In this document: in pieces, positions 27,521 through 45,420 of the stretch
Numbering within the stretch: position 1 is the first letter of the stretch
How the letters are laid out: every line of letters begins with the position of its first letter
Assembly: GCF_029167645.1 (NCBI RefSeq)
Contig: NZ_CP119147.1
Location: 4,296,501-4,360,500 of the forward strand
Direction of reading: 5' to 3'
DNA: 64,000 nucleotides
Source of the DNA: Streptomyces sp. AM 2-1-1
Lineage (GTDB): Bacteria > Actinomycetota > Actinomycetes > Streptomycetales > Streptomycetaceae
Program-made: the position numbers and the translations under genes
Notes under the pieces: generated by a model
The model's input: only the letters and a program-made list of their open reading frames with translations
Database searches by the model: none
Told to the model about the DNA's origin: nothing

Positions 27521-28417
27521 GTGTCTGACCCGAACCTGAACGACGCCGCCGAGTCCGGGACGGACGCCTTCGAGTCCGCCGAGGACCAGCACGACATCGT
27601 TGAGGCCTCGGAGTCCGGTTCCTCCGAGGCCTCGGACCAGGTCGAGACCGCTGACGAGTCCGCCGAGGCTGCTGACGAGCCCGCCGCGCAGTCCGAGGAC
27701 ACCGACGGGACGCCCGCCGACGAGTCCGGTGAGGACGCCACGGAGTCCGACGACGACACCGAGTCCGACGACGCCGAGTCCGACGAAGAGGCCGCTCCCG
27801 TCGACCCCGTCGCCGCGCTGCGCGAGGAACTCCGCACCCTCCCCGGCGAGTGGTACGTCATCCACACGTACGCCGGGTACGAGAAGCGCGTGAAGGCCAA
27901 CCTGGAGCAGCGCGCCGTCTCGCTCAACGTCGAGGAGTTCGTCTACCAGGCGGAAGTCCCCGAGGAAGAGATCGTCCAGATCAAGAACGGCGAGCGCAAG
28001 AACGTCCGCCAGAACAAGCTCCCCGGTTACGTCCTGGTGCGCATGGACCTGACGAACGAGTCCTGGGGCGTCGTCCGCAACACGCCCGGCGTCACCGGCT
28101 TCGTGGGCAACGCCTACGACCCGTATCCGCTGACCCTGGACGAGATCGTCAAGATGCTCGCCCCCGAGGCCGAGGAGAAGGCGGCCCGCGAGGCCGCCGA
28201 GGCCGCGGGCAAGCCGGCTCCGGCCCGCAAGGTCGAGGTCCAGGTGCTCGACTTCGAGGTCGGCGACTCGGTCACCGTCACCGACGGCCCGTTCGCGACG
28301 CTGCAGGCGACGATCAACGAGATCAACGCCGACTCGAAGAAGGTCAAGGGCCTCGTCGAGATCTTCGGCCGTGAGACCCCGGTCGAGCTCAGCTTCGACC
28401 AGATCCAGAAGAACTGA
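27521..28417 (+). CDS. nusG: Transcription termination/antitermination factor NusG
   Basis: A 298-residue RNA polymerase-binding elongation factor. The NGN domain starts about residue 105 ([18 protein letters not shown]), and the KOW domain lies near the C-terminus ([17 protein letters not shown] to [11 protein letters not shown]). The first ~100 residues are extremely acidic (Glu/Asp/Ser/Ala) and probably disordered. E. coli NusG is only ~180 residues, but long acidic N-termini are normal in Streptomyces. GTG 27521 follows CAGGAAGAAG. Confidence 0.95.
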   Translation: MSDPNLNDAAESGTDAFESAEDQHDIVEASESGSSEASDQVETADESAEAADEPAAQSEDTDGTPADESGEDATESDDDTESDDAESDEEAAPVDPVAALREELRTLPGEWYVIHTYAGYEKRVKANLEQRAVSLNVEEFVYQAEVPEEEIVQIKNGERKNVRQNKLPGYVLVRMDLTNESWGVVRNTPGVTGFVGNAYDPYPLTLDEIVKMLAPEAEEKAAREAAEAAGKPAPARKVEVQVLDFEVGDSVTVTDGPFATLQATINEINADSKKVKGLVEIFGRETPVELSFDQIQKN

Positions 28418-28447
28418 CGGCTTTCGCCTCCTTCTGGGCACATGCTT

Positions 28448-28497
28448 ACCAAGCAGGTCAGACGGGCTTCGCAGCCGGTCTGACCTGCTTGGTTTTT
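28448..28497 (+). terminator. Rho-independent terminator between nusG and rplK
   Basis: A 16-bp perfect stem (ACCAAGCAGGTCAGAC and its complement) with a 14-nt loop runs directly into TTTTT at 28493-28497. This textbook U-run form is unusual for such GC-rich DNA. It separates the secE-nusG unit from rplK-rplA. Confidence 0.9.
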
Positions 28498-28593
28498 GGT
28501 CGCGCAGCTATACCCGTTATCGTTGTGCGGTATGCCTCCGTCCGGATGACCGGACTGGCGGCGAAACACTCTCACTAGGACCCGGAGAGAGCA

Positions 28594-29028
28594 ATGCCTC
28601 CCAAGAAGAAGAAGATCACGGGGCTCATCAAGCTCCAGATCAACGCCGGTGCGGCCAACCCGGCCCCGCCGGTCGGCCCCGCACTGGGTCAGCACGGCGT
28701 CAACATCATGGAGTTCTGCAAGGCCTACAACGCCGCGACCGAGTCGCAGCGTGGCATGGTCGTGCCGGTGGAGATCACGGTCTACGACGACCGCTCCTTC
28801 ACCTTCATCACCAAGACTCCGCCGGCCGCCAAGCTGATCCTCAAGGCCGCTGGTGTGGACAAGGGCTCCGGCGAGCCGCACAAGACGAAGGTCGCCAAGC
28901 TGACGGCTGCCCAGGTCCGCGAGATCGCCACGACGAAGCTCCCCGACCTGAACGCCAACGACCTCGACGCCGCGTCGAAGATCATCGCTGGCACCGCCCG
29001 TTCCATGGGCATCACGGTCGAAGGCTGA
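28594..29028 (+). CDS. rplK: Ribosomal protein L11
   Basis: A 144-residue large-subunit protein of the GTPase-associated centre, needed for RelA-dependent stringent control. Conserved features: [33 protein letters not shown] and the C-terminal RNA-binding [15 protein letters not shown] 28594 follows CCGGAGAG. The thiopeptide-contact proline helix [11 protein letters not shown] is unaltered. Confidence 0.97.
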
Positions 29029-29110
29029 GTCCAGCCCCCACGGCCCCCAGTGGTAGGACCAGGCGCTGGTCCGCACCACGACTCCACACTCTGAACACAC
29101 AGGAGCAGCA

Positions 29111-29833
29111 GTGAAGCGCAGCAAGAACCTCCGCGCTGCGGACGCGAAGATCGACCGGGAGCGCCTCTACGCCCCGCTCGAGGCCGTCCGTCTCGCCAAG
29201 GAGACCGCGTCCACCAAGTTCGACGGCACCGTCGAGGTCGCCTTCCGCCTGGGCGTCGACCCTCGCAAGGCCGACCAGATGGTCCGTGGCACCGTGAACC
29301 TCCCGCACGGCACCGGCAAGACCGCCCGGGTCCTGGTCTTCGCGACCGGTGACCGTGCTGCGGCCGCGGAAGCCGCGGGCGCCGACATCGTCGGCTCCGA
29401 CGAGCTCATCGACGAGGTCGCCAAGGGCCGCCTGGACTTCGACGCCGTCGTCGCCACCCCGGACCTCATGGGCAAGGTCGGCCGCCTCGGCCGCGTGCTC
29501 GGTCCGCGTGGTCTGATGCCGAACCCGAAGACCGGCACCGTCACGCCCGACGTCGTCAAGGCTGTCAACGACATCAAGGGCGGCAAGATCGAGTTCCGCG
29601 TCGACAAGCACTCGAACCTGCACTTCATCATCGGCAAGGTCTCCTTCGACGAGACGAAGCTGGTCGAGAACTACGCCGCCGCGCTGGACGAGATCCTCCG
29701 TCTGAAGCCGTCGGCTGCCAAGGGCCGCTACATCAAGAAGGCCGCGCTGGCCACCACGATGGGCCCCGGCATCCCGCTGGACCAGAACCGCACCCGCAAC
29801 CTCCTCGTCGAGGAGGACCCGGCCTCCCTCTGA
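29111..29833 (+). CDS. rplA: Ribosomal protein L1
   Basis: A 240-residue L1-stalk protein of the ribosomal exit site. Motifs include [33 protein letters not shown] and [17 protein letters not shown] 29111 follows AGGAGCAGCA. It is cotranscribed with rplK, 82 bp downstream. L1 often represses its own operon by binding a leader that mimics its rRNA site; I did not resolve such a site. Confidence 0.97.
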   Translation: MKRSKNLRAADAKIDRERLYAPLEAVRLAKETASTKFDGTVEVAFRLGVDPRKADQMVRGTVNLPHGTGKTARVLVFATGDRAAAAEAAGADIVGSDELIDEVAKGRLDFDAVVATPDLMGKVGRLGRVLGPRGLMPNPKTGTVTPDVVKAVNDIKGGKIEFRVDKHSNLHFIIGKVSFDETKLVENYAAALDEILRLKPSAAKGRYIKKAALATTMGPGIPLDQNRTRNLLVEEDPASL

Positions 29834-29873
29834 GCCCCCGCGCTCACCGGACAGCCGCGTCACGCGTGTGGAT

Positions 29874-29903
29874 GGGCCCTGCAACCTTCTGGTTGCGGGG
29901 CCC
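29874..29903 (+). terminator. Terminator after rplA
   Basis: GGGCCCTGCAACC pairs with GGTTGCGGGGCCC (13 bp, one G-U) around a TTCT loop, about 40 bp past the rplA stop. Confidence 0.85.
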
Positions 29904-30007
29904 GTCCTCGTATCCGGGGCCGGTTCGTACGGAACGGGCCGCGCCGGTTGCTGTCAGCCCCCTGTGCGAGGGTGGGGCGACAGTTCGTTCGAGGGTGGGG
30001 TTCAGGG

Positions 30008-30919
30008 ATGAAGAGCAGGACACTGCGGCGCGTGTGCGTGTCGGCCGTGACGGTGGCGGCGCTGTCTTCGGTGGCGGCGTGCGGGGGATCGGGCGGGACG
30101 AGCGGCTCCGGCAAGAACGGCGACGGGAGCCCGGCCGCGGCCGCGGTCGCCCTGTCTCCCGTCGCCGCGCTCAAGAAGGTGCAGACGAAGAGCGGCAGCG
30201 TCCACTCCGCCAAGGTGGAGAGCACCATGGTCATGGGCACCACCATGTCGATGACGATGTCGGGGGCCATGGACTGGTCGGACGGCATGACGGGCGACGT
30301 CAGCATCACGTACACCGGCGGCACCATGGGCGAGGCCATGGCGAAGATGGGCGGCGACGGCACCATGCGGGCGCTGTACCTCAAGGACGCCTACTACATG
30401 AACATGGGTGACGCCTTCGCGTCCGCCCTCGGGGGCAAGCACTGGCTCCGGTACGCCTACGCCGATCTCGCCGCCCTCACCGGCGCATCCGGCGACGCGG
30501 CGCAGAACCAGATCAAGAACAGCACCCCCCAGGAGGGCGTGAAGGCCCTCCTGGCGTCGGGTGACGTGAAGAAGGTCGGTGAGGAGAACATCCGCTCCGT
30601 CGCCACCACGCACTACTCCGGCGTCGTCGACGTGGCCGCCCTGACCGCACGGAGCGGCGGCCTCGACGCCGCTCAGCTCCAGGAGCTCAAGGAGCAACTG
30701 GACGCGGCCGGTGTGAAGACGGAGAGGGTCGACGTGTGGGTCGACGAGGACGACCTGCTCGTCAAGAAGACCGAGCGGGGAGAGAGCGCCGCCGGCGCGA
30801 TCGACTCCACCATCTTCTACAGCGATTACGGCACCCCGGTGAGCGTGCGGGCACCCGCTCCCGGGGACACGGCCGACTTCAAGGAGATCGCCGGGCAGGC
30901 CGCGAAGACCGCTTCCTGA
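30008..30919 (+). CDS. Secreted lipoprotein, LppX/LprG-like
   Basis: A 303-residue exported lipoprotein. The N-terminus is basic (MKSRTLRR), followed by a hydrophobic core and lipobox SSVAAC (lipidated Cys about residue 24). A Gly/Ser-rich linker leads to a beta-rich domain with Met-rich strands ([13 protein letters not shown]) resembling the LppX/LprAFG fold that carries lipids in mycobacteria. ATG 30008 has GGGTGGGG upstream. Its own flanking terminators and a convenient gap suggest independent expression, although it sits between rplA and rplJ. Function unknown. Confidence 0.8.
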   Translation: MKSRTLRRVCVSAVTVAALSSVAACGGSGGTSGSGKNGDGSPAAAAVALSPVAALKKVQTKSGSVHSAKVESTMVMGTTMSMTMSGAMDWSDGMTGDVSITYTGGTMGEAMAKMGGDGTMRALYLKDAYYMNMGDAFASALGGKHWLRYAYADLAALTGASGDAAQNQIKNSTPQEGVKALLASGDVKKVGEENIRSVATTHYSGVVDVAALTARSGGLDAAQLQELKEQLDAAGVKTERVDVWVDEDDLLVKKTERGESAAGAIDSTIFYSDYGTPVSVRAPAPGDTADFKEIAGQAAKTAS

Positions 30920-31236
30920 CCCCGTTCGACGCCTTCCATGGCCCGTGGGGCGCGGGTGCAAACCTCCCGCACCCCACGGATCGCGGACGGATTTGCCCCG
31001 CGCGGTCCCGGTCGCGTACGCTCCTGAAGAAGCCAAAGACCGCTGGTCGTCGGTGTGCCTTCGTCAGAAGGAGCATCGACCGAAGGTTCCGTACGGACGG
31101 ACGACCTGCGCAGGTGACTGTGGAACGCTCCCGGACTCGTGCCGGTCGAGCTGCGCCCTGGCACCTGTGCTGGGGCGTTTCGTCTTTCCCGGCCCCTTCT
31201 GAGCGGTCCTCATCACCCGGAAGGAGGCCGACGCTC
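30920..31236 (+). promoter_or_regulatory. Upstream/leader region of rplJ-rplL
   Basis: A 317-bp non-coding stretch. A HrdB-like promoter (31017-31022 as -10) would give a ~205-nt leader. It contains several self-complementary stretches, for example GCAGGTG near 31110 and CACCTGT near 31160. Long leaders that bind the L10-(L12)n complex and repress translation are well established in bacteria, so an autoregulatory site is likely, but I cannot fold the whole RNA by eye. Confidence 0.4.
30993..31022 (+). promoter_or_regulatory. Candidate promoter of rplJ-rplL
   Basis: TTGCCC (30993-30998), an 18-bp spacer and TACGCT (31017-31022). The -10 is identical to that upstream of rpsL in this window. 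Confidence 0.5.
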
Positions 31237-31794
31237 ATGGCAAGGCCCGACAAGGCTGCCGCGGTAGCCGAGCTCGCGGAGCAGTTCCGCAGCTCGAACG
31301 CCGCCGTGCTGACCGAGTACCGGGGTCTCACCGTGGCCCAGCTCAAGCAGCTGCGCCGTTCGCTCGGTGAGAACGCCCAGTACGCCGTGGTGAAGAACAC
31401 GCTGACCAAGATCGCGGCCAACGAGGCCGGGATCGACACGCTGGACGACCTGTTCGCAGGTCCGACGGCGGTTGCCTTCGTCACCGGTGACCCGGTGGAG
31501 TCGGCGAAGGGTCTTCGTGACTTCGCCAAGGACAACCCCAACCTCATCATCAAGGGCGGTGTCCTTGACGGTAAGGCGCTGTCCGCCGATGAGTTCAAGA
31601 AGCTCGCGGACCTCGAGTCCCGCGAGGTTCTGCTCGCCAAGCTGGCAGGTGCCATGAAGGGCAAGCAGTCGCAGACTGCCGCACTCTTCCAGGCGCTCCC
31701 CTCGAAGTTCATCCGCACCGCGGAAGCGCTTCGTGCCAAGAAGGAAGAGCAGGGCGGTGCCGGTACGCCGGCGCCCGCCGAGGCTGCCGAGTAA
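31237..31794 (+). CDS. rplJ: Ribosomal protein L10
   Basis: A 185-residue stalk-base protein that anchors L7/L12 dimers. It starts [17 protein letters not shown] and contains [16 protein letters not shown] and [10 protein letters not shown]. The C-terminal helix binds L7/L12. ATG 31237 follows GGAAGGAGGC. Confidence 0.97.
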   Translation: MARPDKAAAVAELAEQFRSSNAAVLTEYRGLTVAQLKQLRRSLGENAQYAVVKNTLTKIAANEAGIDTLDDLFAGPTAVAFVTGDPVESAKGLRDFAKDNPNLIIKGGVLDGKALSADEFKKLADLESREVLLAKLAGAMKGKQSQTAALFQALPSKFIRTAEALRAKKEEQGGAGTPAPAEAAE

Positions 31795-31876
31795 CCACTC
31801 AGCGGTCCAGCGGGCCCTTCGTACGCCCGCCTACATATACATCCGGCACCTGCCGACTTAGTGGAAGGACGCCATC

Positions 31877-32257
31877 ATGGCGAAGCTGTCCCAGGACGAG
31901 CTGCTCGCGCAGTTCGAGACCCTGACCCTCATCGAGCTCTCCGAGTTCGTCAAGGCGTTCGAGGAGAAGTTCGACGTCACGGCCGCCGCCCCGGTCGCCG
32001 CTGCCGCCGCCGGTGGCGCTGCCGCCGTCGAGGCCGTCGAGGAGCAGGACGAGTTCGACGTCATCCTCACGGGTGCCGGCGAGAAGAAGATCCAGGTCAT
32101 CAAGGTCGTGCGTGAGCTGACCTCCCTCGGCCTGAAGGAGGCCAAGGACCTCGTCGACGGCGCCCCGAAGCCCGTCCTCGAGAAGGTCGCCAAGGAGGCC
32201 GCGGACAAGGCTGCCGAGTCCCTCAAGGCCGCCGGCGCGTCCGTCGAGGTCAAGTGA
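31877..32257 (+). CDS. rplL: Ribosomal protein L7/L12
   Basis: A 126-residue stalk protein that recruits translation GTPases. An N-terminal dimerisation domain is joined by an Ala/Gly/Val hinge (residues ~35-52) to the C-terminal domain with [31 protein letters not shown] 31877 follows GTGGAAGGAC, 82 bp after rplJ. Confidence 0.97.
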   Translation: MAKLSQDELLAQFETLTLIELSEFVKAFEEKFDVTAAAPVAAAAAGGAAAVEAVEEQDEFDVILTGAGEKKIQVIKVVRELTSLGLKEAKDLVDGAPKPVLEKVAKEAADKAAESLKAAGASVEVK

Positions 32258-32318
32258 CTTCACGAGTCTTCTGACTCACCCGTGACGAACCTGCCGTGAG
32301 GCGGGTCCGTCGCGAACG

Positions 32319-32354
32319 CGAAGGGCGATCACCCGACCGGGTGGTCGCCCTTCG
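32319..32354 (+). terminator. Terminator/attenuator after rplL
   Basis: A 16-bp stem (CGAAGGGCGATCACCC with its complement, one G-U) and a GACC loop. It can end most rplJL transcripts or attenuate read-through into rpoBC. Confidence 0.8.
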
Positions 32355-32667
32355 GCGTACCCGGGTCGACCGCCTTGCTCTTCCGCCCGCGGGGAGTAGG
32401 GTGATCATCGCCGTACGCCTCCTGAGGGCGTCGGTGAGGGCCCAGCAGCCGCCGAGGCGGCTGCTGGGAGCGCACGTGGGCCGGGGGGCCTTGACGAACC
32501 GCACGCGGCGCGCAATTCTCAGGACGCGTCTTCATCTCGGTCCGCCTGCGAGGCATGGATCGGGAACGGAGCGGGAAGTAAAGAAGCGCGCGGCACACGC
32601 CGTGCGAGGGCTGAAAAGGTGTTGAGAACAGCTGTTGACAGCGACGCGGGTCTCTGAGAACCCCGAC

Positions 32668-32696
32668 TGGACATCAGTGTGCCGTTTGGCTACACT
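32668..32696 (+). promoter_or_regulatory. Promoter of rpoB-rpoC
   Basis: TGGACA (32668-32673), a 17-bp spacer and TACACT (32691-32696) closely match the vegetative sigma-HrdB consensus. The start of transcription would be near 32703. Confidence 0.65.
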
Positions 32697-32856
32697 GTCC
32701 CTTTGCGCTGCCTGTTAGCTGCCTCCTGCCCGTCACCAGGGGCATGTCCACGCTTGAGCATCGACGACAGATTTCCCAGAGCTGGGATTTCCGTCTTCGT
32801 GTCGGCATGGGACCGGTACGCGCGTAGTGAGTCCGAGCCCTCGGAAGGACCCCCTC

Positions 32857-35800
32857 TTGGCCGCCTCGCGCAACGCCTCGACCGCGAATACGAACCACGG
32901 TGCCAGCACCGCCCCGCTGCGCATCTCCTTTGCAAAGATCAAGGAGCCCCTCGAGGTTCCGAACCTCCTCGCGCTGCAGACCGAGAGCTTTGACTGGCTC
33001 CTCGGCAACGCCGCCTGGAAGGCTCGCGTCGAGGCTGCTCTGGACAGTGGACAAGACGTCCCCACCAAGTCCGGCCTGGAGGAGATCTTCGAGGAGATCT
33101 CGCCGATCGAGGACTTTTCCGGGTCGATGTCGCTCACGTTCCGCGACCACCGATTCGAGCCCCCGAAGAACTCGATCGACGAGTGCAAGGAGCGCGACTT
33201 CACCTTCGCCGCCCCGCTCTTCGTCACCGCCGAGTTCACCAACAACGAGACCGGCGAGATCAAGTCGCAGACGGTCTTCATGGGCGACTTCCCGCTCATG
33301 ACCAACAAGGGCACCTTCGTCATCAACGGCACCGAGCGTGTCGTGGTGTCGCAGCTGGTCCGTTCCCCCGGCGTCTACTTCGATTCCTCGATCGACAAGA
33401 CGTCCGACAAGGACATCTACTCCGCCAAGATCATCCCCTCCCGGGGTGCCTGGCTGGAGATGGAGATCGACAAGCGCGACATGGTCGGTGTCCGCATCGA
33501 CCGCAAGCGCAAGCAGTCGGTCACCGTCCTCCTGAAGGCGCTCGGCTGGACCACCGAGCAGATCCTCGAGGAGTTCGGCGAGTACGAGTCGATGCGCGCC
33601 ACCCTGGAGAAGGACCACACCCAGGGCCAGGACGACGCGCTGCTCGACATCTACCGCAAGCTGCGCCCGGGCGAGCCGCCGACCCGCGAGGCCGCTCAGA
33701 CGCTGCTCGAGAACCTCTACTTCAACCCGAAACGCTACGACCTCGCGAAGGTCGGCCGCTACAAGGTGAACAAGAAGCTCGGCGCGGACGAGCCGCTCGA
33801 CGCCGGTGTCCTCACCAGCGACGACATCATCGCCACCATCAAGTACCTGGTGAAGCTGCACGCCGGTGAGCTCGAGACGGTCGGTGAGTCCGGACGTTCG
33901 ATCGTCGTCGAGACCGACGACATCGACCACTTCGGCAACCGCCGCCTGCGCAACGTCGGCGAGCTCATCCAGAACCAGGTCCGTACGGGTCTCGCCCGTA
34001 TGGAGCGCGTCGTGCGTGAGCGCATGACGACCCAGGACGTCGAGGCGATCACGCCGCAGACCCTGATCAACATCCGGCCGGTCGTCGCCTCCATCAAGGA
34101 GTTCTTCGGCACCAGCCAGCTGTCGCAGTTCATGGACCAGAACAACCCGCTGTCGGGTCTCACCCACAAGCGCCGCCTGTCGGCGCTCGGCCCGGGTGGT
34201 CTCTCCCGTGAGCGGGCCGGCTTCGAGGTCCGAGACGTGCACCCGTCCCACTACGGACGCATGTGCCCGATCGAGACCCCTGAAGGCCCGAACATCGGTC
34301 TGATCGGTTCGCTCGCCTCGTACGGCCGCGTCAACGCGTTCGGCTTCATCGAGACGCCGTACCGCAAGGTCACCGACGGCCAGGTCACCGACGAGGTCGA
34401 CTACATCACGGCCGACGAGGAGGACCGCTTCGTCATCGCCCAGGCGAACGCGACCCTCTCCGACGAGCTGCGCTTCACCGAGGCCCGCGTCCTGGTCCGC
34501 CGCCGCGGCGGTGAGGTCGACTACGTGCCGCCGGCCGAGGTCGACTACATGGACGTCTCGCCGCGCCAGATGGTGTCCGTCGCCACCGCGATGATCCCGT
34601 TCCTGGAGCACGACGACGCCAACCGTGCCCTCATGGGCGCGAACATGATGCGTCAGGCCGTCCCGCTCATCAAGAGCGAGGCGCCGCTCGTCGGCACCGG
34701 CATGGAGTACCGCTGCGCCACCGACGCCGGTGACGTGCTGAAGGCCGAGAAGGACGGTGTGGTCCAGGAGGTCTCCGCGGACTACATCACCGTCACGAAC
34801 GACGACGGCACGTACACCACGTACCGCATCGCCAAGTTCATGCGCTCCAACCAGGGCACCTCGGTCAACCAGAAGGTCGTCGTGTCCGAGGGGGACCGGG
34901 TCGTCGCCGACCAGGTGCTCGCCGACGGACCGGCCACCGAGAACGGTGAGATGGCCCTGGGCAAGAACCTGCTCGTGGCGTTCATGCCGTGGGAGGGCCA
35001 CAACTACGAGGACGCGATCATCCTGTCGCAGCGCCTCGTGCAGGACGACGTCCTCTCCTCGATCCACATCGAGGAGCACGAGGTCGACGCCCGTGACACC
35101 AAGCTCGGCCCGGAGGAGATCACCCGGGACATCCCGAACGTCTCCGAAGAGGTCCTCGCCGACCTCGACGAGCGCGGCATCATCCGTATCGGTGCCGAGG
35201 TCGTCGCCGGCGACATCCTCGTCGGCAAGGTCACGCCCAAGGGCGAGACCGAGCTGACCCCCGAGGAGCGCCTGCTCCGCGCGATCTTCGGTGAGAAGGC
35301 GCGCGAAGTGCGCGACACCTCGCTGAAGGTGCCGCACGGTGAGATCGGCAAGGTCATCGGCGTCCGCGTCTTCGACCGCGAAGAGGGCGACGAGCTGCCG
35401 CCGGGCGTGAACCAGCTGGTCCGCGTCTACGTCGCGCAGAAGCGCAAGATCACCGACGGTGACAAGCTCGCCGGCCGTCACGGCAACAAGGGCGTCATCT
35501 CGAAGATCCTGCCGATCGAGGACATGCCGTTCCTGGAGGACGGCACCCCGGTCGACATCATCCTCAACCCGCTGGGTGTCCCGTCCCGAATGAACCCGGG
35601 ACAGGTCCTGGAGATCCACCTCGGCTGGCTCGCCAGCCGCGGCTGGGACGTCTCCGGCCTCGCCGACGACTGGGCCCAGCGGCTCCAGGCCATCGGTGCG
35701 GACCAGGTCGCCCCCGGCACCAACGTCGCCACGCCCGTCTTCGACGGTGCGCGCGAGGACGAGATCTCCGGCCTGTTCAACGCCACGATCCCGAACCGCG

Positions 35801-36342
35801 ACGGCGACCGCCTGGTGCAGCCCACCGGAAAGGCCAACCTGTTCGACGGCCGCTCCGGCGAGCCGTTCCCGGAGCCGGTCTCGGTCGGCTACATGTACAT
35901 CCTCAAGCTGCACCACCTGGTCGACGACAAGCTCCACGCTCGTTCGACCGGCCCGTACTCCATGATCACCCAGCAGCCGCTCGGTGGTAAGGCTCAGTTC
36001 GGTGGTCAGCGCTTCGGTGAGATGGAGGTGTGGGCGCTGGAGGCTTATGGCGCCGCGTACGCACTCCAGGAGCTGCTGACGATCAAGTCCGATGACGTGA
36101 CCGGCCGCGTGAAGGTCTACGAGGCCATCGTCAAGGGCGAGAACATCCCCGAGCCGGGCATCCCCGAGTCCTTCAAGGTGCTCATCAAGGAAATGCAGTC
36201 GCTCTGCCTCAACGTGGAGGTGCTGTCCTCGGACGGCATGTCCATCGAGATGCGCGACACGGACGAGGACGTCTTCCGCGCGGCGGAGGAACTCGGTATC
36301 GACCTGTCCCGGCGCGAGCCGAGCAGCGTCGAAGAGGTCTGA
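32857..36342 (+). CDS. rpoB: DNA-directed RNA polymerase subunit beta
   Basis: A 1161-residue catalytic subunit. The start is taken as TTG 32857 ([12 protein letters not shown]...), because GGAAGGA lies 8 nt before it and streptomycete RpoB typically begins there; a GTG at 32827 would add ten residues without a ribosome site. The rifampicin region (about residues 419-445: [20 protein letters not shown] and RLSALGPGG) has wild-type residues including D427, S433, H437 and S442, so no common rifampicin-resistance change is seen. Other core motifs include [20 protein letters not shown] and [20 protein letters not shown]. Confidence 0.98.
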   Translation: MAASRNASTANTNHGASTAPLRISFAKIKEPLEVPNLLALQTESFDWLLGNAAWKARVEAALDSGQDVPTKSGLEEIFEEISPIEDFSGSMSLTFRDHRFEPPKNSIDECKERDFTFAAPLFVTAEFTNNETGEIKSQTVFMGDFPLMTNKGTFVINGTERVVVSQLVRSPGVYFDSSIDKTSDKDIYSAKIIPSRGAWLEMEIDKRDMVGVRIDRKRKQSVTVLLKALGWTTEQILEEFGEYESMRATLEKDHTQGQDDALLDIYRKLRPGEPPTREAAQTLLENLYFNPKRYDLAKVGRYKVNKKLGADEPLDAGVLTSDDIIATIKYLVKLHAGELETVGESGRSIVVETDDIDHFGNRRLRNVGELIQNQVRTGLARMERVVRERMTTQDVEAITPQTLINIRPVVASIKEFFGTSQLSQFMDQNNPLSGLTHKRRLSALGPGGLSRERAGFEVRDVHPSHYGRMCPIETPEGPNIGLIGSLASYGRVNAFGFIETPYRKVTDGQVTDEVDYITADEEDRFVIAQANATLSDELRFTEARVLVRRRGGEVDYVPPAEVDYMDVSPRQMVSVATAMIPFLEHDDANRALMGANMMRQAVPLIKSEAPLVGTGMEYRCATDAGDVLKAEKDGVVQEVSADYITVTNDDGTYTTYRIAKFMRSNQGTSVNQKVVVSEGDRVVADQVLADGPATENGEMALGKNLLVAFMPWEGHNYEDAIILSQRLVQDDVLSSIHIEEHEVDARDTKLGPEEITRDIPNVSEEVLADLDERGIIRIGAEVVAGDILVGKVTPKGETELTPEERLLRAIFGEKAREVRDTSLKVPHGEIGKVIGVRVFDREEGDELPPGVNQLVRVYVAQKRKITDGDKLAGRHGNKGVISKILPIEDMPFLEDGTPVDIILNPLGVPSRMNPGQVLEIHLGWLASRGWDVSGLADDWAQRLQAIGADQVAPGTNVATPVFDGAREDEISGLFNATIPNRDGDRLVQPTGKANLFDGRSGEPFPEPVSVGYMYILKLHHLVDDKLHARSTGPYSMITQQPLGGKAQFGGQRFGEMEVWALEAYGAAYALQELLTIKSDDVTGRVKVYEAIVKGENIPEPGIPESFKVLIKEMQSLCLNVEVLSSDGMSIEMRDTDEDVFRAAEELGIDLSRREPSSVEEV

Positions 36343-36348
36343 CGGGTA

Positions 36349-36379
36349 GGCCGGCCGGATCCACGTGATCCGGCCGGCC
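36349..36379 (+). terminator. Perfect hairpin between rpoB and rpoC
   Basis: GGCCGGCCGGATC pairs with GATCCGGCCGGCC (13 bp, no mismatch) around a 5-nt loop, 6 bp past the rpoB stop. rpoC follows 92 bp later with no obvious promoter, so it cannot be a complete terminator. It may tune the RpoB:RpoC ratio or be an RNase III-type processing site. Confidence 0.6.
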
Positions 36380-36471
36380 CTCCCGGGACCCGTTCAGACC
36401 ATTACTGAAGTGCCCCATCTTTTCGCTTGACGGCGAGGGGCTCGAACCCCCGAAAGAGGGATTGACGACAA

Positions 36472-40371
<3,900 letters not shown>

Positions 40372-40389
40372 GCGAGTCGTCTGATCGCA

Positions 40390-40429
40390 CCGCAGGGCGG
40401 TCACCCCGGGAGGGGTGGCCGCCCTGCGG
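40390..40429 (+). terminator. Terminator after rpoC
   Basis: An 18-bp stem (CCGCAGGGCGGTCACCCC and complement, one G-U) around a GGGA loop starts 18 bp after the rpoC stop. Confidence 0.88.
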
Positions 40430-40740
40430 CGTTGTGCGCGGGGTGCACGCCGCGTCGGGCGAGGCCCTGGGCGCCGGGGCCGCGGGCGGCCCGCGCGGTG
40501 CTTCGGGGGCCTGTCACCGGGGCCTGCGCGGGGAGGGTGAGGAAACTCATCCCGGGCCGCGGGTGCGCGTCGGCGCCACCTCCTGCGGGAAGCGCCCCAC
40601 CCCCTGCGGCCAGGGGTTTTCCCGCTCCAGGCGCCGGAGAACGTGCGTGTAAACGCCATGGATCGGGCGTCGCGCCGTCCGCCGGGGGGTGTCCCCGTCC
40701 GGGCGACGACGCCCGCGCGTCCGGCCGCGCTCCATTTGTT

Positions 40741-40769
40741 TTGACCCGAGCCGATGAGGTAGGTACGCT
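40741..40769 (+). promoter_or_regulatory. Promoter of the rpsL-rpsG-fusA-tuf operon
   Basis: TTGACC (40741-40746), a 17-bp spacer and TACGCT (40764-40769). This is the closest -35 match to consensus in the window. Confidence 0.7.
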
Positions 40770-40967
40770 CAAGCCTTGTGCCTGGGGTGTGCCTGGGCTC
40801 GGTATGCGTGTCTTCAGCCGCAGGCCGGGTCCGGACAAGGCCACCGCAATCTGCGCCTCATCCGTTGTTTTCCGGCAGAGGCTTGCAGTATTCGACACAC
40901 CCGACCGCGTGGGTCGGCGATGTTCCAGGTTAGTTTCAACGAACGGCACACAGAAACCGGAGAAGTA

Positions 40968-41339
40968 GTGCCTACGATCCAGCAGCTGGTCCGGAAGGGC
41001 CGGCAGGACAAGGTCGAGAAGAACAAGACGCCCGCGCTCGAGGGCTCGCCCCAGCGCCGCGGCGTCTGCACGCGTGTCTTCACGACCACCCCGAAGAAGC
41101 CGAACTCGGCGCTCCGTAAGGTCGCGCGTGTGCGTCTGACCTCCGGCATCGAGGTCACGGCCTACATTCCGGGCGAGGGACACAACCTGCAGGAGCACTC
41201 GATCGTGCTCGTGCGTGGTGGCCGTGTGAAGGACCTGCCGGGTGTTCGCTACAAGATCATCCGCGGCTCCCTTGACACCCAGGGTGTCAAGAACCGCAAG
41301 CAGGCCCGCAGCCGCTACGGCGCCAAGAAGGAGAAGTAA
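40968..41339 (+). CDS. rpsL: Ribosomal protein S12
   Basis: A 123-residue decoding-centre protein. The streptomycin-contact loops [17 protein letters not shown] and [13 protein letters not shown] are unaltered, so no common streptomycin-resistance substitution (at K43 or K88) is present. GTG 40968 follows CCGGAGAAGTA. It is the first gene of the str operon. Confidence 0.98.
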   Translation: MPTIQQLVRKGRQDKVEKNKTPALEGSPQRRGVCTRVFTTTPKKPNSALRKVARVRLTSGIEVTAYIPGEGHNLQEHSIVLVRGGRVKDLPGVRYKIIRGSLDTQGVKNRKQARSRYGAKKEK

Positions 41340-41341
41340 GA

Positions 41342-41812
41342 ATGCCTCGTAAGGGCCCCGCCCCGAAGCGCCCGGTCATCATCGACCCGGTCTACAGCTC
41401 TCCTCTTGTCACGTCGCTGATCAACAAGATCCTGCTCGACGGCAAGCGTTCCACCGCCGAGCGGATCGTCTACGGCGCTATGGAAGGCCTCCGCGAGAAG
41501 ACCGGCAACGACCCGGTCATCACGCTGAAGCGCGCGCTCGAGAACGTCAAGCCCGCCCTTGAGGTCAAGTCCCGCCGTGTCGGTGGCGCCACCTACCAGG
41601 TGCCGATCGAGGTCAAGCCCGGTCGCGCGTCCACCCTCGCCCTGCGCTGGCTCGTCGGTTACTCCCGCGCCCGTCGTGAGAAGACCATGACCGAGCGCCT
41701 CATGAACGAGCTGCTCGACGCCTCCAACGGCCTCGGTGCGGCCGTCAAGAAGCGCGAGGACACCCACAAGATGGCCGAGTCCAACAAGGCCTTCGCGCAC
41801 TACCGCTGGTAG
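41342..41812 (+). CDS. rpsG: Ribosomal protein S7
   Basis: A 156-residue assembly-initiating small-subunit protein. It begins [20 protein letters not shown] and has [20 protein letters not shown] and the C-terminal [18 protein letters not shown] 41342 is 2 bp after the rpsL stop, preceded by AAGGAGAAG within rpsL. Confidence 0.98.
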   Translation: MPRKGPAPKRPVIIDPVYSSPLVTSLINKILLDGKRSTAERIVYGAMEGLREKTGNDPVITLKRALENVKPALEVKSRRVGGATYQVPIEVKPGRASTLALRWLVGYSRARREKTMTERLMNELLDASNGLGAAVKKREDTHKMAESNKAFAHYRW

Positions 41813-41851
41813 TCGTTACCCACATCGAGACCGAGAGAAGACTGAAGCCTT

Positions 41852-43978
<2,127 letters not shown>

Positions 43979-44136
43979 CTCTCCCGAGCTCACGCTTTAG
44001 GCTTGTCACCGGAGCCTGGTGGGCATCGTCGCAGCGCGCGAGCACTGCGGCGGATGCCCCGGGTTCCGGCATCCCAGCAAAGATCACCTGGCGCCGATGA
44101 AGCAAGGCGTACAGAACCACTCCCCAGGAGGACCCA

Positions 44137-45330
<1,194 letters not shown>

Positions 45331-45370
45331 TTGCTTGAGGTCTGACCTGGTTGCTCCTCACTGAGCACCG

Positions 45371-45416
45371 AGAAGGGCCCCGTCCCACCGCGCGAGCGGT
45401 GGGACGGGGCCCTTCT
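45371..45416 (+). terminator. Strong terminator after tuf
   Basis: A perfect 21-bp stem (AGAAGGGCCCCGTCCCACCGC and its complement) around a GCGA tetraloop, 40 bp past the stop. It is the strongest hairpin in the window. Confidence 0.92.
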
Positions 45417-45420
45417 TCTC

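Larger units (their letters stand above)
32258..32856. other. Intergenic region between rplL and rpoB
   Basis: About 600 bp without a gene. It holds a strong hairpin just after rplL and a good promoter for rpoB-rpoC (both listed), with a ~155-nt rpoB leader. In many bacteria rpoBC transcripts arise partly by attenuated read-through from rplJL, and this layout fits that. Confidence 0.7.
40372..40967. other. Intergenic region between rpoC and rpsL
   Basis: About 600 bp without a supported gene. It holds the rpoC terminator at its left end and a strong promoter about 200 bp before rpsL. The rest is GC-rich, with frames that show no motifs. The rpsL leader would be ~190 nt. Confidence 0.7.

Noticed and set aside
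28500..28540. Promoter for rplK around TATACC/TATGCC
   Set aside because: Two -10-like hexamers exist, but neither has a -35 at acceptable spacing, so no coordinates are claimed.
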